Source: an uncultured Sphaerochaeta sp.
Lineage (GTDB): Bacteria > Spirochaetota > Spirochaetia > Sphaerochaetales > Sphaerochaetaceae
DNA length: 64,000 bases
Direction of reading: 5' to 3'
Assembly: GCF_963676285.1 (NCBI RefSeq)
Contig: NZ_OY781062.1
Coordinates: 248,001-312,000, forward strand
The notes below the pieces were generated by a model, which was not told the DNA's origin, did not search any database, and saw only the letters and a list, made by a program, of their open reading frames with translations. Of this stretch, positions 53,814-62,199 are shown piece after piece. Numbering within the stretch: the stretch's first letter is position 1; each line of letters begins with the position of its first letter. The position numbers and the translations under genes are program-made.

Positions 53814-53960
53814 ATGGTTGGCTTTCCTGTCATGAAACTACCAGAACTCTCTGCAGGATTACTCTGCAGCAAATCATTTGTGAATAAACACAGTCAAGGA
53901 GCAAGGATCATTAGGATTCTTGCTCTTTTCTTTATGCATCAACAAGGAGGGAACCGATGA
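53814..53960 (+). CDS. Possible 48-residue small protein upstream of the MORN-like gene
   Basis: ATG at 53814 with AGGAGG eight bases upstream, after a -10-like TATGCT at 53778. The frame ends in a TGA overlapping the next ATG by four bases (ATGA). The peptide begins MVGFPVMKLPELSAGLLCS and has no known relative. Against it: the frame runs through a hairpin GAGCAAG / CTTGCTC with TTTTCTTT (53902-53936), which reads as a terminator. It may be a regulatory leader frame or chance. Confidence 0.3.
   Translation: MVGFPVMKLPELSAGLLCSKSFVNKHSQGARIIRILALFFMHQQGGNR
53902..53936 (+). terminator. Terminator-like hairpin before the MORN-like gene
   Basis: GAGCAAG and CTTGCTC arms with a 13-base loop, followed by TTTTCTTT. 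It could end transcription coming from the DUF72 gene or act as an attenuator within the small frame. Confidence 0.55.
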
Positions 53961-54247
53961 AAGAAGAAAAAACGTATTCAAATGGTCAGGTTGAACAGAG
54001 AATGCAGGGTGGAAAGCTGACGTATTTCTTCAAGGATGGAAACATCAAGGCTGAGGGACCCATCAAAGATAATCTCATGGATGGGCTTTGGCATTACTAC
54101 CGAGAAAATGGGATTGTATGGCAGGTAGGGAGTTTCAAGCATGGGGTAAAACATGGTCCTTGGGTCCGGTATGACCGTGTAGGGGCTATTGAGTATGAGG
54201 CACAGTTCGAAGACGGAAAAGAAATTGCAAAACGGCTGTACCACTGA
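53957..54247 (+). CDS. MORN-repeat (YwqK-like) protein
   Basis: 96 residues built from about four MORN_2-type repeats: YSNGQVEQRMQGGKLTYFFKDGNIKAEGPI, LMDGLWHYYRENGIVWQVGSF and HGPWVRYDRVGAIEYEAQF (each cited in part), with the Gly-x-Trp/Tyr pattern. No signal peptide. Relatives occur in toxin-immunity loci and elsewhere as small beta-hairpin proteins; nothing toxin-like is adjacent here. AGGAGG lies seven bases before the ATG. Confidence 0.75.
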   Translation: MKEEKTYSNGQVEQRMQGGKLTYFFKDGNIKAEGPIKDNLMDGLWHYYRENGIVWQVGSFKHGVKHGPWVRYDRVGAIEYEAQFEDGKEIAKRLYH

Positions 54248-54293
54248 TATTGGATTCTCGAAAAGCAGTGGTAGAATAAAGATATCACACGAA

Positions 54294-54308
54294 CCGATTG
54301 GGAATCGG
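54294..54308 (+). repeat. Short inverted repeat before the 5'-nucleotidase gene
   Basis: CCGATT-GGG-AATCGG, a six-bp stem ending 14 bases before the start codon. Could be an operator or a leader hairpin; nothing more can be said. Confidence 0.3.
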
Positions 54309-54322
54309 GGAAAAGGAGTAGA

Positions 54323-56104
54323 ATGATGAAACGAGTACTCTTGAAGCGGGTATTGCTTGGCATTCTGATGCTTTGCATCACAATGGGATTCCTCTTTGCA
54401 CAACCCCTGCCAGAACAGGCGGATGAGCTGGTCATTCTTGCCACCACAGATATTCATGGAAATGTCTGGGGATTCAGTTATGAGAATGACAAGGAGACTA
54501 ACAACAACGGTATGGCCCGCATTGCTACCTATGTGGAGCAGGTGCGTGAAGCCCATCCAGCTGTCATCTTGGTAGATAATGGCGACGTTATCCAAGGAAA
54601 TATCATGACTGATGATCTCTACAACAAGAGAGAAGGGGAGCATCCTGTCATCCGTGCAATGAATCTCTTGGATTATGATAGCCTGACATTGGGAAACCAT
54701 GAATTCAACTTTGGGGAGAACTTGATCAAACGTATCCAAACGCTGGCAAACTTCCCCGTACTATCGGCGAACATGTCTCGGGTGGATGGCACCATGGCCG
54801 CCCTTCCGTACACCATTGTAGAGAGGTCTGGTGTAAAGGTCGGTATCATCGGCCTTACCAATCCAAATGCACCAAGATGGGATGGTGAAAAGACTGATCC
54901 CTTTGTCTATGCTCCTGTAGGCCCTGCTGCAAGACGGGTAGTGGATATCTTGGATGACAAGGTCGATGTCCTGGTAGTTGTTGCTCATGTGGGATTGTAT
55001 CCTGAATATGATGTTGACGGTGGCAGTGATGGAGGCCTGGCAATCCTTGAGCTCTGCCCTGAGATTGATGTGCTTATCGTTGGGCATGCCCATACCACGA
55101 TTGCTGAGGTGCAAAATGGTATTGCCATCGGTGGGGCAAAGAACCTCGGTCGTGAGGTTATCCGCATCGACCTCAGTCTTGATGAGAACAAGCAGGTTGA
55201 TGGACAGGAAGTGACTATCGTTGATATGACTGACTATGAACCGAGTGAGTTGATCAGGGGAAATGCTTTCATAAAGGAAGCACATCAAGCCACCAGAGAC
55301 TTTATTTCCGGTGGAGCTCCTTCTGCTGATGGAAGTCCCAGTGGTGGTATATTTGGAACAGCAGCAGTTGACTTCCAACCCAAGAATGAGATTATGGGTA
55401 TCCCTGAGGGAAAACTTCGTGATACCGCTGTCATGGATTTCATCAATGAGGTACAACTGCTTAACAGTGGTGCAGATGTGTCAGCAGCTGCGCTCTTTGC
55501 CGATACCAGTGATATTCCCAAGGGACCGATCAACTACGGAACCATCTTTGGTATTTATAAGTATGATAATACCCTCTATCGCGTACCGGTCACCGGTGCT
55601 GAGCTGAAAGCCTACATGGAGTGGTCTGCAACCTGTTACAACCAGTGGAAGCCGGGTGATATTTCCATCAGCTTCAACCCAGACAAACCAGGTTATCTCT
55701 ATGATATGTTCAGCGGTGTTGACTATGAGATCGACCTGAGCAAACCTGAAGGGCAGAGGATCAAGAATGTCATGTTCAAGGGCAAGCCGCTTTCTGATAC
55801 ACAGAAACTTACCCTCGCAGTGAACAACTACCGATATTCTTCGGCCCTGAAAGCACAGAAACTGGTATCGGGAGTACGGGAATGGGAGAGTCCAAACTCA
55901 ATTCGCGATATGCTCGTCGCCTATATCAAGGAAAAGGGGACTATATATCCAAAGGTAGACAACAACTGGAAGATCGTTGGGGTGAACCTTGATAGTCCCT
56001 ATCGCAAGCAGGTGATCAAGATGGTTAATGAGGGGAAACTTGAATCACCCTACAATAATCCATTGAATGTTAACGAATTGAAGAAACAGGGAATCATCAA
56101 ATAA
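54323..56104 (+). CDS. Periplasmic 5'-nucleotidase / 2',3'-cyclic phosphodiesterase
   Basis: 593 residues, UshA/CpdB class. Signal peptide ends LFAQPLPEQ. N-terminal metallophosphatase domain: TTDIHGNVWG (about residue 40), VDNGDVIQGN, LGNHEFNFG and GHAHTTI, supplying the dinuclear metal ligands. C-terminal substrate domain from about 340: NYGTIFGIYKYDNTLYRV and NNYRYSS. It would release nucleosides from nucleotides in the periplasm, which the BMP importer in this window could take up. AGGAG precedes the ATG pair at 54323/54326. Its last codons and terminator are repeated at 62147. Confidence 0.92.
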   Translation: MMKRVLLKRVLLGILMLCITMGFLFAQPLPEQADELVILATTDIHGNVWGFSYENDKETNNNGMARIATYVEQVREAHPAVILVDNGDVIQGNIMTDDLYNKREGEHPVIRAMNLLDYDSLTLGNHEFNFGENLIKRIQTLANFPVLSANMSRVDGTMAALPYTIVERSGVKVGIIGLTNPNAPRWDGEKTDPFVYAPVGPAARRVVDILDDKVDVLVVVAHVGLYPEYDVDGGSDGGLAILELCPEIDVLIVGHAHTTIAEVQNGIAIGGAKNLGREVIRIDLSLDENKQVDGQEVTIVDMTDYEPSELIRGNAFIKEAHQATRDFISGGAPSADGSPSGGIFGTAAVDFQPKNEIMGIPEGKLRDTAVMDFINEVQLLNSGADVSAAALFADTSDIPKGPINYGTIFGIYKYDNTLYRVPVTGAELKAYMEWSATCYNQWKPGDISISFNPDKPGYLYDMFSGVDYEIDLSKPEGQRIKNVMFKGKPLSDTQKLTLAVNNYRYSSALKAQKLVSGVREWESPNSIRDMLVAYIKEKGTIYPKVDNNWKIVGVNLDSPYRKQVIKMVNEGKLESPYNNPLNVNELKKQGIIK

Positions 56105-56138
56105 CAGATGTGTGGGCTGGTCACTAAGCCAGCCCACA
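56089..56138 (+). repeat. Direct repeat A: 3' end and terminator of the nucleotidase gene
   Basis: Fifty bases covering the last codons (GIIK-stop) and the hairpin TGTGGGCTGG / CCAGCCCACA at 56111-56138. It matches repeat B at 62147-62196 in 47 of 50 positions. The hairpin serves as the nucleotidase terminator. Confidence 0.85.
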
Positions 56139-56345
56139 TAGAACTTGTTGGGAAGATTGTTTCCATTAATTAAGAGAAAGCCTTGAACTATATTATCAAT
56201 AGGGATAAGGCTTTTATTATATTTTCAACTTCATTCTTCGTTTGAACACCAAGCATTTGTATTCTTGTTAATATTTCTATTAGCAATATGTTTAAGGACT
56301 TCTGGATTAATTAATTTAGCAATATAACAATTTGTAAAAAAATTC
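56139..56345. other. A+T-rich non-coding left end of the islet
   Basis: No supported reading frame. Very rich in A and T (ATTAATT, TATTATC), visibly different from the region before repeat A, and consistent with a junction of acquired DNA. Confidence 0.5.
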
Positions 56346-56400
56346 TTGACACATAGCACAGGTATGGTAGTGTTAAGTGAAAGGTGTTACGTAACACCTT
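56346..56400 (+). promoter_or_regulatory. Promoter and LacI-type operator of the islet operon
   Basis: TTGACA (56346-56351) and TAGTGT (56368-56373) are followed by the perfect 20-bp palindrome AAGGTGTTACGTAACACCTT at 56381-56400, with central CG. It sits at the transcription start, a repressor position. The LacI gene at the end of the operon (61067) is the obvious candidate binder. Confidence 0.65.
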
Positions 56401-56450
56401 ATTATTTATGAATAGTGCCGGAAAGAGTATCCGTCACTAAGGAGGTTTGT

Positions 56451-57719
56451 ATGAAAAAAGGAATTCTTGGTGTTCTATTATCAGTATTTCTGGTGTCCAG
56501 CATATTTGCAGGTGGGGCACAAGAATCTACCAAGGGCGAGACAGTAGTGACGATGTTTCATAACAAAGTTGAAATAAAAGATGCCTTGGATGCATATGCT
56601 GCTTTCTATTCTGAAAACACTGACGGAGTTACTGTGACCGTAGAAGCACTAGGAGGTGGTGGTGACTATGGTAGTGGGATGAAAGCAAAAGCTCAATCTG
56701 ATCAGATTCCTGATATCTTTGTCATAGAAGGAATAGGCGGATACGAGATTTGGAAAGACTATATTGCTGATCTTTCTGACCAACCTTGGGTAACCGACAC
56801 AGATCTTGAAATGATTGTAGATGGAAAGGTCATTGGTTTCCCTGTTGCAATTGAAGGGTATGGTATGGCTTATAATGCTGGGATTCTTGAAAAGGCTGGA
56901 ATCGATCCAGCTACGCTTACAACACGTGATGCATATGAAGAGGCCTTCAAAACCCTTGAAGCCAAGAAGGACCTCTTGGGGATTGATGCTCCAGTATCCA
57001 TGGCAGCATCCCTCAGTGGTGGTATGTGGTGGGTTGCTGCACAACACAACCTTGCAGTGTACTGGGGTGGTGGTCTTGACTTTACCGATACAACTGTAAT
57101 TGATATGGCCCTGGAAGGAAAGATGGACGAAGCACGATTCAGGGAATACGCAAAATATTTGCAACTTCTGTACAAGTATTCAGACCAAGCAATCCTAGTA
57201 AATGGAGCATATGATGACCAAGTTGCTGCATTTGCACAAGGCAAGACAGCTTTCTTGCACCAAGGAAACTGGGTTGACCCAAACTTGGGGCAACTTAATA
57301 CTGATTTCGAGATGGGATATGCCCCACACGCATTCACCAATACTCCTCAAGAAGGTTTATTTCTCTTTGCCCCCAGTTTCTATGTTGTGAATAAGCATTC
57401 ACCTAATGCTGAAGAAGCAAAGAAGTTTCTTGCAACAATGGCTGGAACCCCAGAAGGGCACAGTTACATGGTTAATGATGCAAGCATGATCCCCGCATTC
57501 AATTCAGTCTCACTGGAACCAAAGGGAAAGCTCAGCCAGGCCCTCATGGAAGCTAATAAGAAAGGTGGGAACTATGGAGTATTCTTCGGTATGCTTCCTG
57601 ATGGAGCTGGCCAGAATGTATTTGGACCCATCTATGACCTGTTCGCACAGGAACAGGACAACCTTGAAGGTTTCGTTGCTGATATGAAAGTTGCAATAGG
57701 AAATCTCCCGAATATGTAA
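56451..57719 (+). CDS. Periplasmic sugar-binding protein (family 1) of the islet
   Basis: 422 residues from the ATG at 56451 (AAGGAGG seven bases upstream); an in-frame start at 56415 has no site. Signal ends SIFAGGAQEST, no lipobox. GSGMKAKAQSDQIPDIFVIEG, IGFPVAIEGYGMAYN and GKTAFLHQGNW place it with oligosaccharide/glycoside binders. Its codons use more A/T-ending forms than the flanking genes. Ligand unknown, but the GH4 enzyme downstream points to a glycoside. Confidence 0.9.
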   Translation: MKKGILGVLLSVFLVSSIFAGGAQESTKGETVVTMFHNKVEIKDALDAYAAFYSENTDGVTVTVEALGGGGDYGSGMKAKAQSDQIPDIFVIEGIGGYEIWKDYIADLSDQPWVTDTDLEMIVDGKVIGFPVAIEGYGMAYNAGILEKAGIDPATLTTRDAYEEAFKTLEAKKDLLGIDAPVSMAASLSGGMWWVAAQHNLAVYWGGGLDFTDTTVIDMALEGKMDEARFREYAKYLQLLYKYSDQAILVNGAYDDQVAAFAQGKTAFLHQGNWVDPNLGQLNTDFEMGYAPHAFTNTPQEGLFLFAPSFYVVNKHSPNAEEAKKFLATMAGTPEGHSYMVNDASMIPAFNSVSLEPKGKLSQALMEANKKGGNYGVFFGMLPDGAGQNVFGPIYDLFAQEQDNLEGFVADMKVAIGNLPNM

Positions 57720-57821
57720 GATATCTCTAATCCAGTGGTGTACGGTTGGCTATCAATCGTACATCACTATTTATCAGGAAAGGGCTTTCCTTGGCCCCAA
57801 TAGAGAGAGGAGGATTTTGGA

Positions 57822-58709
57822 ATGAAACAGCGTGGCCTTGTCAATACCTTGTTCTTGTTGCCAGTTGTATTAGCTTTTATCTTGATTATTGTCATACCGT
57901 TCTTACTTGGCATGTATTATTCTTTGACGGATTGGAATGGGGTGAGTCCGACTGTCACGTTTATAGGGTTTGAAAACTTTGCAAAGATCTTGAAGGCTCC
58001 TGACTTTATCCACTCCTTTCTTGTCACGATTGGGTTCACCATTATTAATGTACTACTGGTAAATCTTGTGAGTTTCTCTCTTTCCCTCATTGTGACAAGC
58101 AAAGTGAGGTTTCGCAATTTCTATCGTGCCGGTTTTTTTGTACCGTATCTTATTGGAGGTATCGTACTTGGTTATATCTGGCAGTTTATTTTTAACAATA
58201 TTCTCGTTTCGATTGGAACACACTATAGCATAGAATTTCTAAAAACCTCCTTCCTCAGTAATCCAAGTACTGTTATTTGGGCGATGTCAGCAGTGAATAC
58301 CTGGCAATATTCCGGGTATATTATGTTGATTTATGTAGCATCGATACAAAGCATTCCAAAATCCCTTATGGAAGCAGCTTCCGTTGATGGTGCAGGGTTT
58401 CTCCGAAACGTCATCCATATTTTGATTCCTATGATGGCAAATGCATTCACTATCAGCCTATTCCTTACGCTTACGCATTCTTTCAAGCAATTTGATATGA
58501 ACTATACCCTAACAAACGGTGGACCCGCCACACGATTTTTAGAGACCCCAGTAAAGGCTTCACAATTATTGGCAATGAATATTTTTGATACTGCATCTGC
58601 AAATAGAATGGCACAGGCGCAATCGAAGGCTGTGGTACTTTTCGTCGTCTTGGTGGTGGTGTCATTGATCCAAGTTTCAGCCAATAAAAAGAAAGAGGTA
58701 GAAATGTAA
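57822..58709 (+). CDS. Sugar ABC permease, MalF type (islet)
   Basis: 295 residues with six membrane helices: LFLLPVVLAFILIIVIPFLLG at the start (in part), FYRAGFFVPYLIGGIVLGYI, and SLMEAASVDGAGFLRNVIHIL at the EAA loop. AGAGGAGG precedes the ATG. Its stop shares one base with the next start (TAATG). A+T-rich like its neighbours. Confidence 0.9.
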   Translation: MKQRGLVNTLFLLPVVLAFILIIVIPFLLGMYYSLTDWNGVSPTVTFIGFENFAKILKAPDFIHSFLVTIGFTIINVLLVNLVSFSLSLIVTSKVRFRNFYRAGFFVPYLIGGIVLGYIWQFIFNNILVSIGTHYSIEFLKTSFLSNPSTVIWAMSAVNTWQYSGYIMLIYVASIQSIPKSLMEAASVDGAGFLRNVIHILIPMMANAFTISLFLTLTHSFKQFDMNYTLTNGGPATRFLETPVKASQLLAMNIFDTASANRMAQAQSKAVVLFVVLVVVSLIQVSANKKKEVEM

Positions 58710-59584
58710 TGAGGAAAACAAGAATACCAAGAACACGAGTATCCATACTCTTATTGGAATTGATTACTATTTTTCTATTTATATTGTTCATGATTCCTTT
58801 CATTATGGTTGTTCTCAATTCGGCCAAGACATCTCGTGAGATTATCATCAATGCTGTTGCCCTTCCTTCTTCCTGGGGGCAGCTTGGGATAAATATTTCA
58901 CGAATCTTCAATAACTCAACAGTAGATTATCTGGGAGCTTTTATCGATTCTGTGGGTATTACTATCTGCTCACTTGCCATAATTATCATTTTTTCCTCAA
59001 TGGCAGCATGGGTACTCGTGAGAAATGATAAAAAGATGTGGTCTGCAGTCATCTTCATGTTTTTTGTAGCTGCAATGGTAATCCCTTTCCAAGTTCTTAT
59101 GTATCCTTTGGTTAGATGGCTTAGAATACTCGGAAACGCTATCAATATACGTCTACTTGGTACAATGGGAGGTATAGTTCTTTCATATCTCGGTTTCGGA
59201 TCATCCCTTTCAATCTTTGTTTTTCATGGTTTTATTAAAAATATCCCTTATGAACTGGAAGAAGCCGCTACTATTGATGGTTGTTCATATTCACGAATCT
59301 TTTTCTCAATAGTGTTTCCACTTCTCAAACCCATTATTGTAACGGTTATGATCCTTAATGGAATATGGATTTGGAATGACTACTTGCTACCTTACCTTGT
59401 ACTCGGATCGAAGGGTGAATTGCAGACCCTCCCAATTGCTGTAACTGCTTTTGCTGGGGCATATCTGAAACAGTGGGATCTGATCCTAACTTCAACATTA
59501 TTAGCCATAATACCTATAATTATCCTATATTTGTTTGCTCAACGCTACATAATCAAGGGGATGGTTGAAGGTTCAATAAAATAA
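58709..59584 (+). CDS. Sugar ABC permease, MalG type (islet)
   Basis: 291 residues. FILFMIPFIMVVLNSAKTSRE at the N-terminus (in part), VIPFQVLMYPLVRW in the middle and EEAATIDGCSYSRIFFSIVFP around residue 190 (in part) identify it. One-base overlap with the preceding gene. Again no ATPase gene in the unit. Confidence 0.9.
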   Translation: MRKTRIPRTRVSILLLELITIFLFILFMIPFIMVVLNSAKTSREIIINAVALPSSWGQLGINISRIFNNSTVDYLGAFIDSVGITICSLAIIIIFSSMAAWVLVRNDKKMWSAVIFMFFVAAMVIPFQVLMYPLVRWLRILGNAINIRLLGTMGGIVLSYLGFGSSLSIFVFHGFIKNIPYELEEAATIDGCSYSRIFFSIVFPLLKPIIVTVMILNGIWIWNDYLLPYLVLGSKGELQTLPIAVTAFAGAYLKQWDLILTSTLLAIIPIIILYLFAQRYIIKGMVEGSIK

Positions 59585-59618
59585 TATATCGGGATTACCG
59601 ATAGAAGGAACACACACT

Positions 59619-60974
59619 ATGAAAATAGTATTAGTAGGAGCTGGATCTCTCCAGTTCGGGCTCGGAATGCTCGGTGACATTTTTCAAAGCAAGGTACTTG
59701 CCGGCAGTGAGGTGATATTGCTTGATATCAATGCTAAAGCGGTAGATAGGGTAGCTCGCATTGCAAATGAATTTCTCAAGAAGGAGGGACTGGACTTCTC
59801 TGTTCAGGCAACACTTGACAGGAAAGAAGCCTTCAAAGGAACGACTTTCATCATTACCTCTATTGAGGTAGGAGATCGTTTCAAGCTTTGGGATGATGAT
59901 TGGAAAGTACCCTTGCAGTATGGAATACACCAGGTCTATGGCGAAAACGGAGGACCTGGAGGTGTGTTCCATTCACTACGAATTATTCCTCACATCCTCG
60001 ATATTGTTGGGGATGCAGTTGAGATTTGTCCTGATGCATGGATTTTCAATTACTCGAATCCGATGACGGCAATCGGAACCACAGTAATGAGAAAGTATCC
60101 TCAGGCAAAGTTTGTAGGGATGTGTCACGAAATTGGATGGCTCGACCGTTGGCTCCCTGAGATGTTAGGTATGGAGCGTGAAAAATTCTCCTATCGGGCT
60201 GCTGGATTGAATCATTTCAGTTGTATGTACCAGGTGGAAGATATTGCAACAGGTGAGGATCTCTATCCCCAGGTGCTTGAGAAAGCAAGCGAATTCTTCA
60301 AACATGAAGCTGGATATAGTGATTTTTATGAGACCTATCTTAAAACTGGACAAATGGAAAGCCATGAAGCGTTCCATAAAAAAGGTTCTGCCCGAAAAGG
60401 ACGTTTTGAATGGACAGATAAACGAATAGCCAAATTCATGCTTCAATATTTCAAGTTGCTCCCCATTACAGTAGACAGTCACTTCGGGGAATATCTAGCA
60501 TGGGCCTGGGATATTGTTGATCATAGGGGAATCTTGGATTTCTATGATTATTATCGAGCAGCACTTACTGTTGAACATAAACCTGAGATTGAATTAAAGT
60601 TACATGAAAGGGTAGTACCCATTATTGAAGGAATCATCACTAATTCTGGATATGAAGAACCAGCAGTCAATGTTCTAAATAATGGGCTAATACCAGATCT
60701 TCCATCTTGGGTGGTTGTGGAAGTTCCTGCAATCATCAATAAAGATGGAGTTAATGGTATCAAGATTCCATCTCTTCCGAAGGGATATCTTGCACTACTT
60801 AGAAGTTACTGTGGTGTGTATGATCTAACAGCTGAAGCAATTCTGTGTAAAAGCAAAGATCTAGCTATACAAGCAATTATAGCAAACCCAATAGTAAACC
60901 AAGTTGCACGTATCGAGGATATGGTTTCGCGTATGATTGATATTCAGAATAAGTGGCTTGGGTATCTTGAATAA
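59619..60974 (+). CDS. GH4 family glycosidase (alpha-galactosidase/galacturonidase-like)
   Basis: 451 residues. NAD-binding Rossmann start KIVLVGAGSLQFGLGML, then YGENGGPGG, IFNYSNPM, the metal-binding Cys in GMCHE (about residue 170) and His in GLNHFSCM (about 193). GH4 enzymes use NAD+, Mn2+ and a redox mechanism. The non-phosphorylated-substrate subgroup (MelA, LplD, AglA-like) seems likelier than the 6-phospho group, because the associated importer is an ABC system, not a PTS. AAGGAA precedes the ATG. A hairpin (60985-61008) follows. Confidence 0.87.
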   Translation: MKIVLVGAGSLQFGLGMLGDIFQSKVLAGSEVILLDINAKAVDRVARIANEFLKKEGLDFSVQATLDRKEAFKGTTFIITSIEVGDRFKLWDDDWKVPLQYGIHQVYGENGGPGGVFHSLRIIPHILDIVGDAVEICPDAWIFNYSNPMTAIGTTVMRKYPQAKFVGMCHEIGWLDRWLPEMLGMEREKFSYRAAGLNHFSCMYQVEDIATGEDLYPQVLEKASEFFKHEAGYSDFYETYLKTGQMESHEAFHKKGSARKGRFEWTDKRIAKFMLQYFKLLPITVDSHFGEYLAWAWDIVDHRGILDFYDYYRAALTVEHKPEIELKLHERVVPIIEGIITNSGYEEPAVNVLNNGLIPDLPSWVVVEVPAIINKDGVNGIKIPSLPKGYLALLRSYCGVYDLTAEAILCKSKDLAIQAIIANPIVNQVARIEDMVSRMIDIQNKWLGYLE

Positions 60975-60984
60975 GAAGGTAAGG

Positions 60985-61008
60985 GCTCCTGGCTGACCGG
61001 CCGGGAGC
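60985..61008 (+). terminator. Hairpin between the GH4 and LacI genes
   Basis: GCTCCTGGC and GCCGGGAGC arms with one G-T pair and a six-base loop, followed by only TTT. It may partly separate regulator expression from the structural genes. Confidence 0.55.
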
Positions 61009-61066
61009 TTTGCATGTACGGTATTTCTCTTTTGACAAAATAGAAGGAGATACCTATAGTAAGGAT

Positions 61067-62086
61067 ATGCAGACTATCAAGGAAATTTCCCAGAGGGCTG
61101 GTGTCAGTCCTACTACTGTCTCAAACGTAATTCACGGAAGAACTGGGAAAGTCTCTCCAGAGGTACGCGCAAAGGTTGAAAGAATACTGGAAGAAGTAAA
61201 TTATGCTCCAAACATGGCAGCGACAATACTAGCTCATGAAAATTCTCGAATTGTTGGAGTGATTTTTTTCAGTGAGACACGTCGGGATGAAACCCAGCTC
61301 GAGGATCCATTTAGTTTTACCATTTTAGGCAACATTGAATGGGAACTAAGGAAACTTGGGTATTATATGATGGTACATACAACGAGTGACCAAAATGAAG
61401 TCTTACGGTTTGTCCAGTCCTGGAAACTTGCCGGAGTCATCATTCTCTGGGTTCCACAATCGATAATCCCTCATATCAATGAACATGTATCATGTCCGGT
61501 TGTCCATATTGATAGTTACCATATTGAAGGTGATATGAAACACTATCGTGTGGGCATAGAAGATCGACTGGGAGGCTATCAGCTATCAAAATATCTCTTG
61601 TCAATGGGGCATCGTGAAATGGTTTTTCTCTCCAATGGCCCAAATAGGACAGTTTCTGACCGTATGAGATTTTATGGGCTTTCAGATGGTTTTAGAGAGT
61701 ATGGAATGACCCTAGAAGAACAAAACTTCATTCCTCTTCCGCAGAGCAAGGAAGAACGTTATAAAATTTATTCAGAACTCTCTTCTTTTGAAAATGCAAG
61801 TACTGTTATAGTCTTTTCTGCTGATTATTACGCTTCAGAGGCAATAGCATTTTTTCATAAGATTGGTATTGATGTACCTGATGATATTTCAGTCACTGGG
61901 TTTGATGACAATATTTTCAGCAGGATAACCTCTCCGACAATAACTACAATTCATCAGGATACAGCAGAACGAGGAAGACTCGCTGTTGATATGTTGATCA
62001 AACTTATTGAAGGAGAAGTTGTTGAACCACATCAGGTAAGTCTGCCTGTCTATTTACAAGTACGAGAATCAGTGAAAAGAATATAG
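61067..62086 (+). CDS. LacI-family repressor of the islet operon
   Basis: 339 residues from the ATG at 61067, where the LacI helix-turn-helix normally begins (TIKEISQRAGVSPTTVSNVI); upstream in-frame starts add an untypical extension. Effector domain: GVIFFSETRRDE, VVHIDSYHIEGDM, GGYQLSKYLLSMGHREMVFLS (in part) and SVTGFDDN followed by TTIHQD near the C-terminus. Expected to bind the palindrome at 56381 and to respond to the imported sugar or its product. Last gene before repeat B. Confidence 0.9.
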   Translation: MQTIKEISQRAGVSPTTVSNVIHGRTGKVSPEVRAKVERILEEVNYAPNMAATILAHENSRIVGVIFFSETRRDETQLEDPFSFTILGNIEWELRKLGYYMMVHTTSDQNEVLRFVQSWKLAGVIILWVPQSIIPHINEHVSCPVVHIDSYHIEGDMKHYRVGIEDRLGGYQLSKYLLSMGHREMVFLSNGPNRTVSDRMRFYGLSDGFREYGMTLEEQNFIPLPQSKEERYKIYSELSSFENASTVIVFSADYYASEAIAFFHKIGIDVPDDISVTGFDDNIFSRITSPTITTIHQDTAERGRLAVDMLIKLIEGEVVEPHQVSLPVYLQVRESVKRI

Positions 62087-62146
62087 TTTGCAATTTACCA
62101 TTCGACCTGTTTTGTGAAATTCTCTAACTCTAAAGGGTAAAATTTC

Positions 62147-62196
62147 GGGAATCATCAAGTAACAGATGTGTGGGCTGGTCATCAAGCCAGCCCACA
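62147..62196 (+). repeat. Direct repeat B: orphan copy of the nucleotidase 3' end and terminator
   Basis: Copies bases 56089-56138 with three changes, one of them synonymous in the GIIK-stop codons (AAA to AAG) and two in the hairpin loop. Here no nucleotidase gene precedes it. Its hairpin (62169-62196) now ends four bases short of the stop of the ribbon-helix-helix gene and may serve both strands. Confidence 0.85.
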
Positions 62197-62199
62197 ACG

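Noticed and set aside
53978..54739. 253-codon minus-strand frame opposite the MORN and nucleotidase genes
   Set aside because: Antisense to two well-supported genes, no ribosome binding site, composition of a mirrored frame and no recognisable domain.
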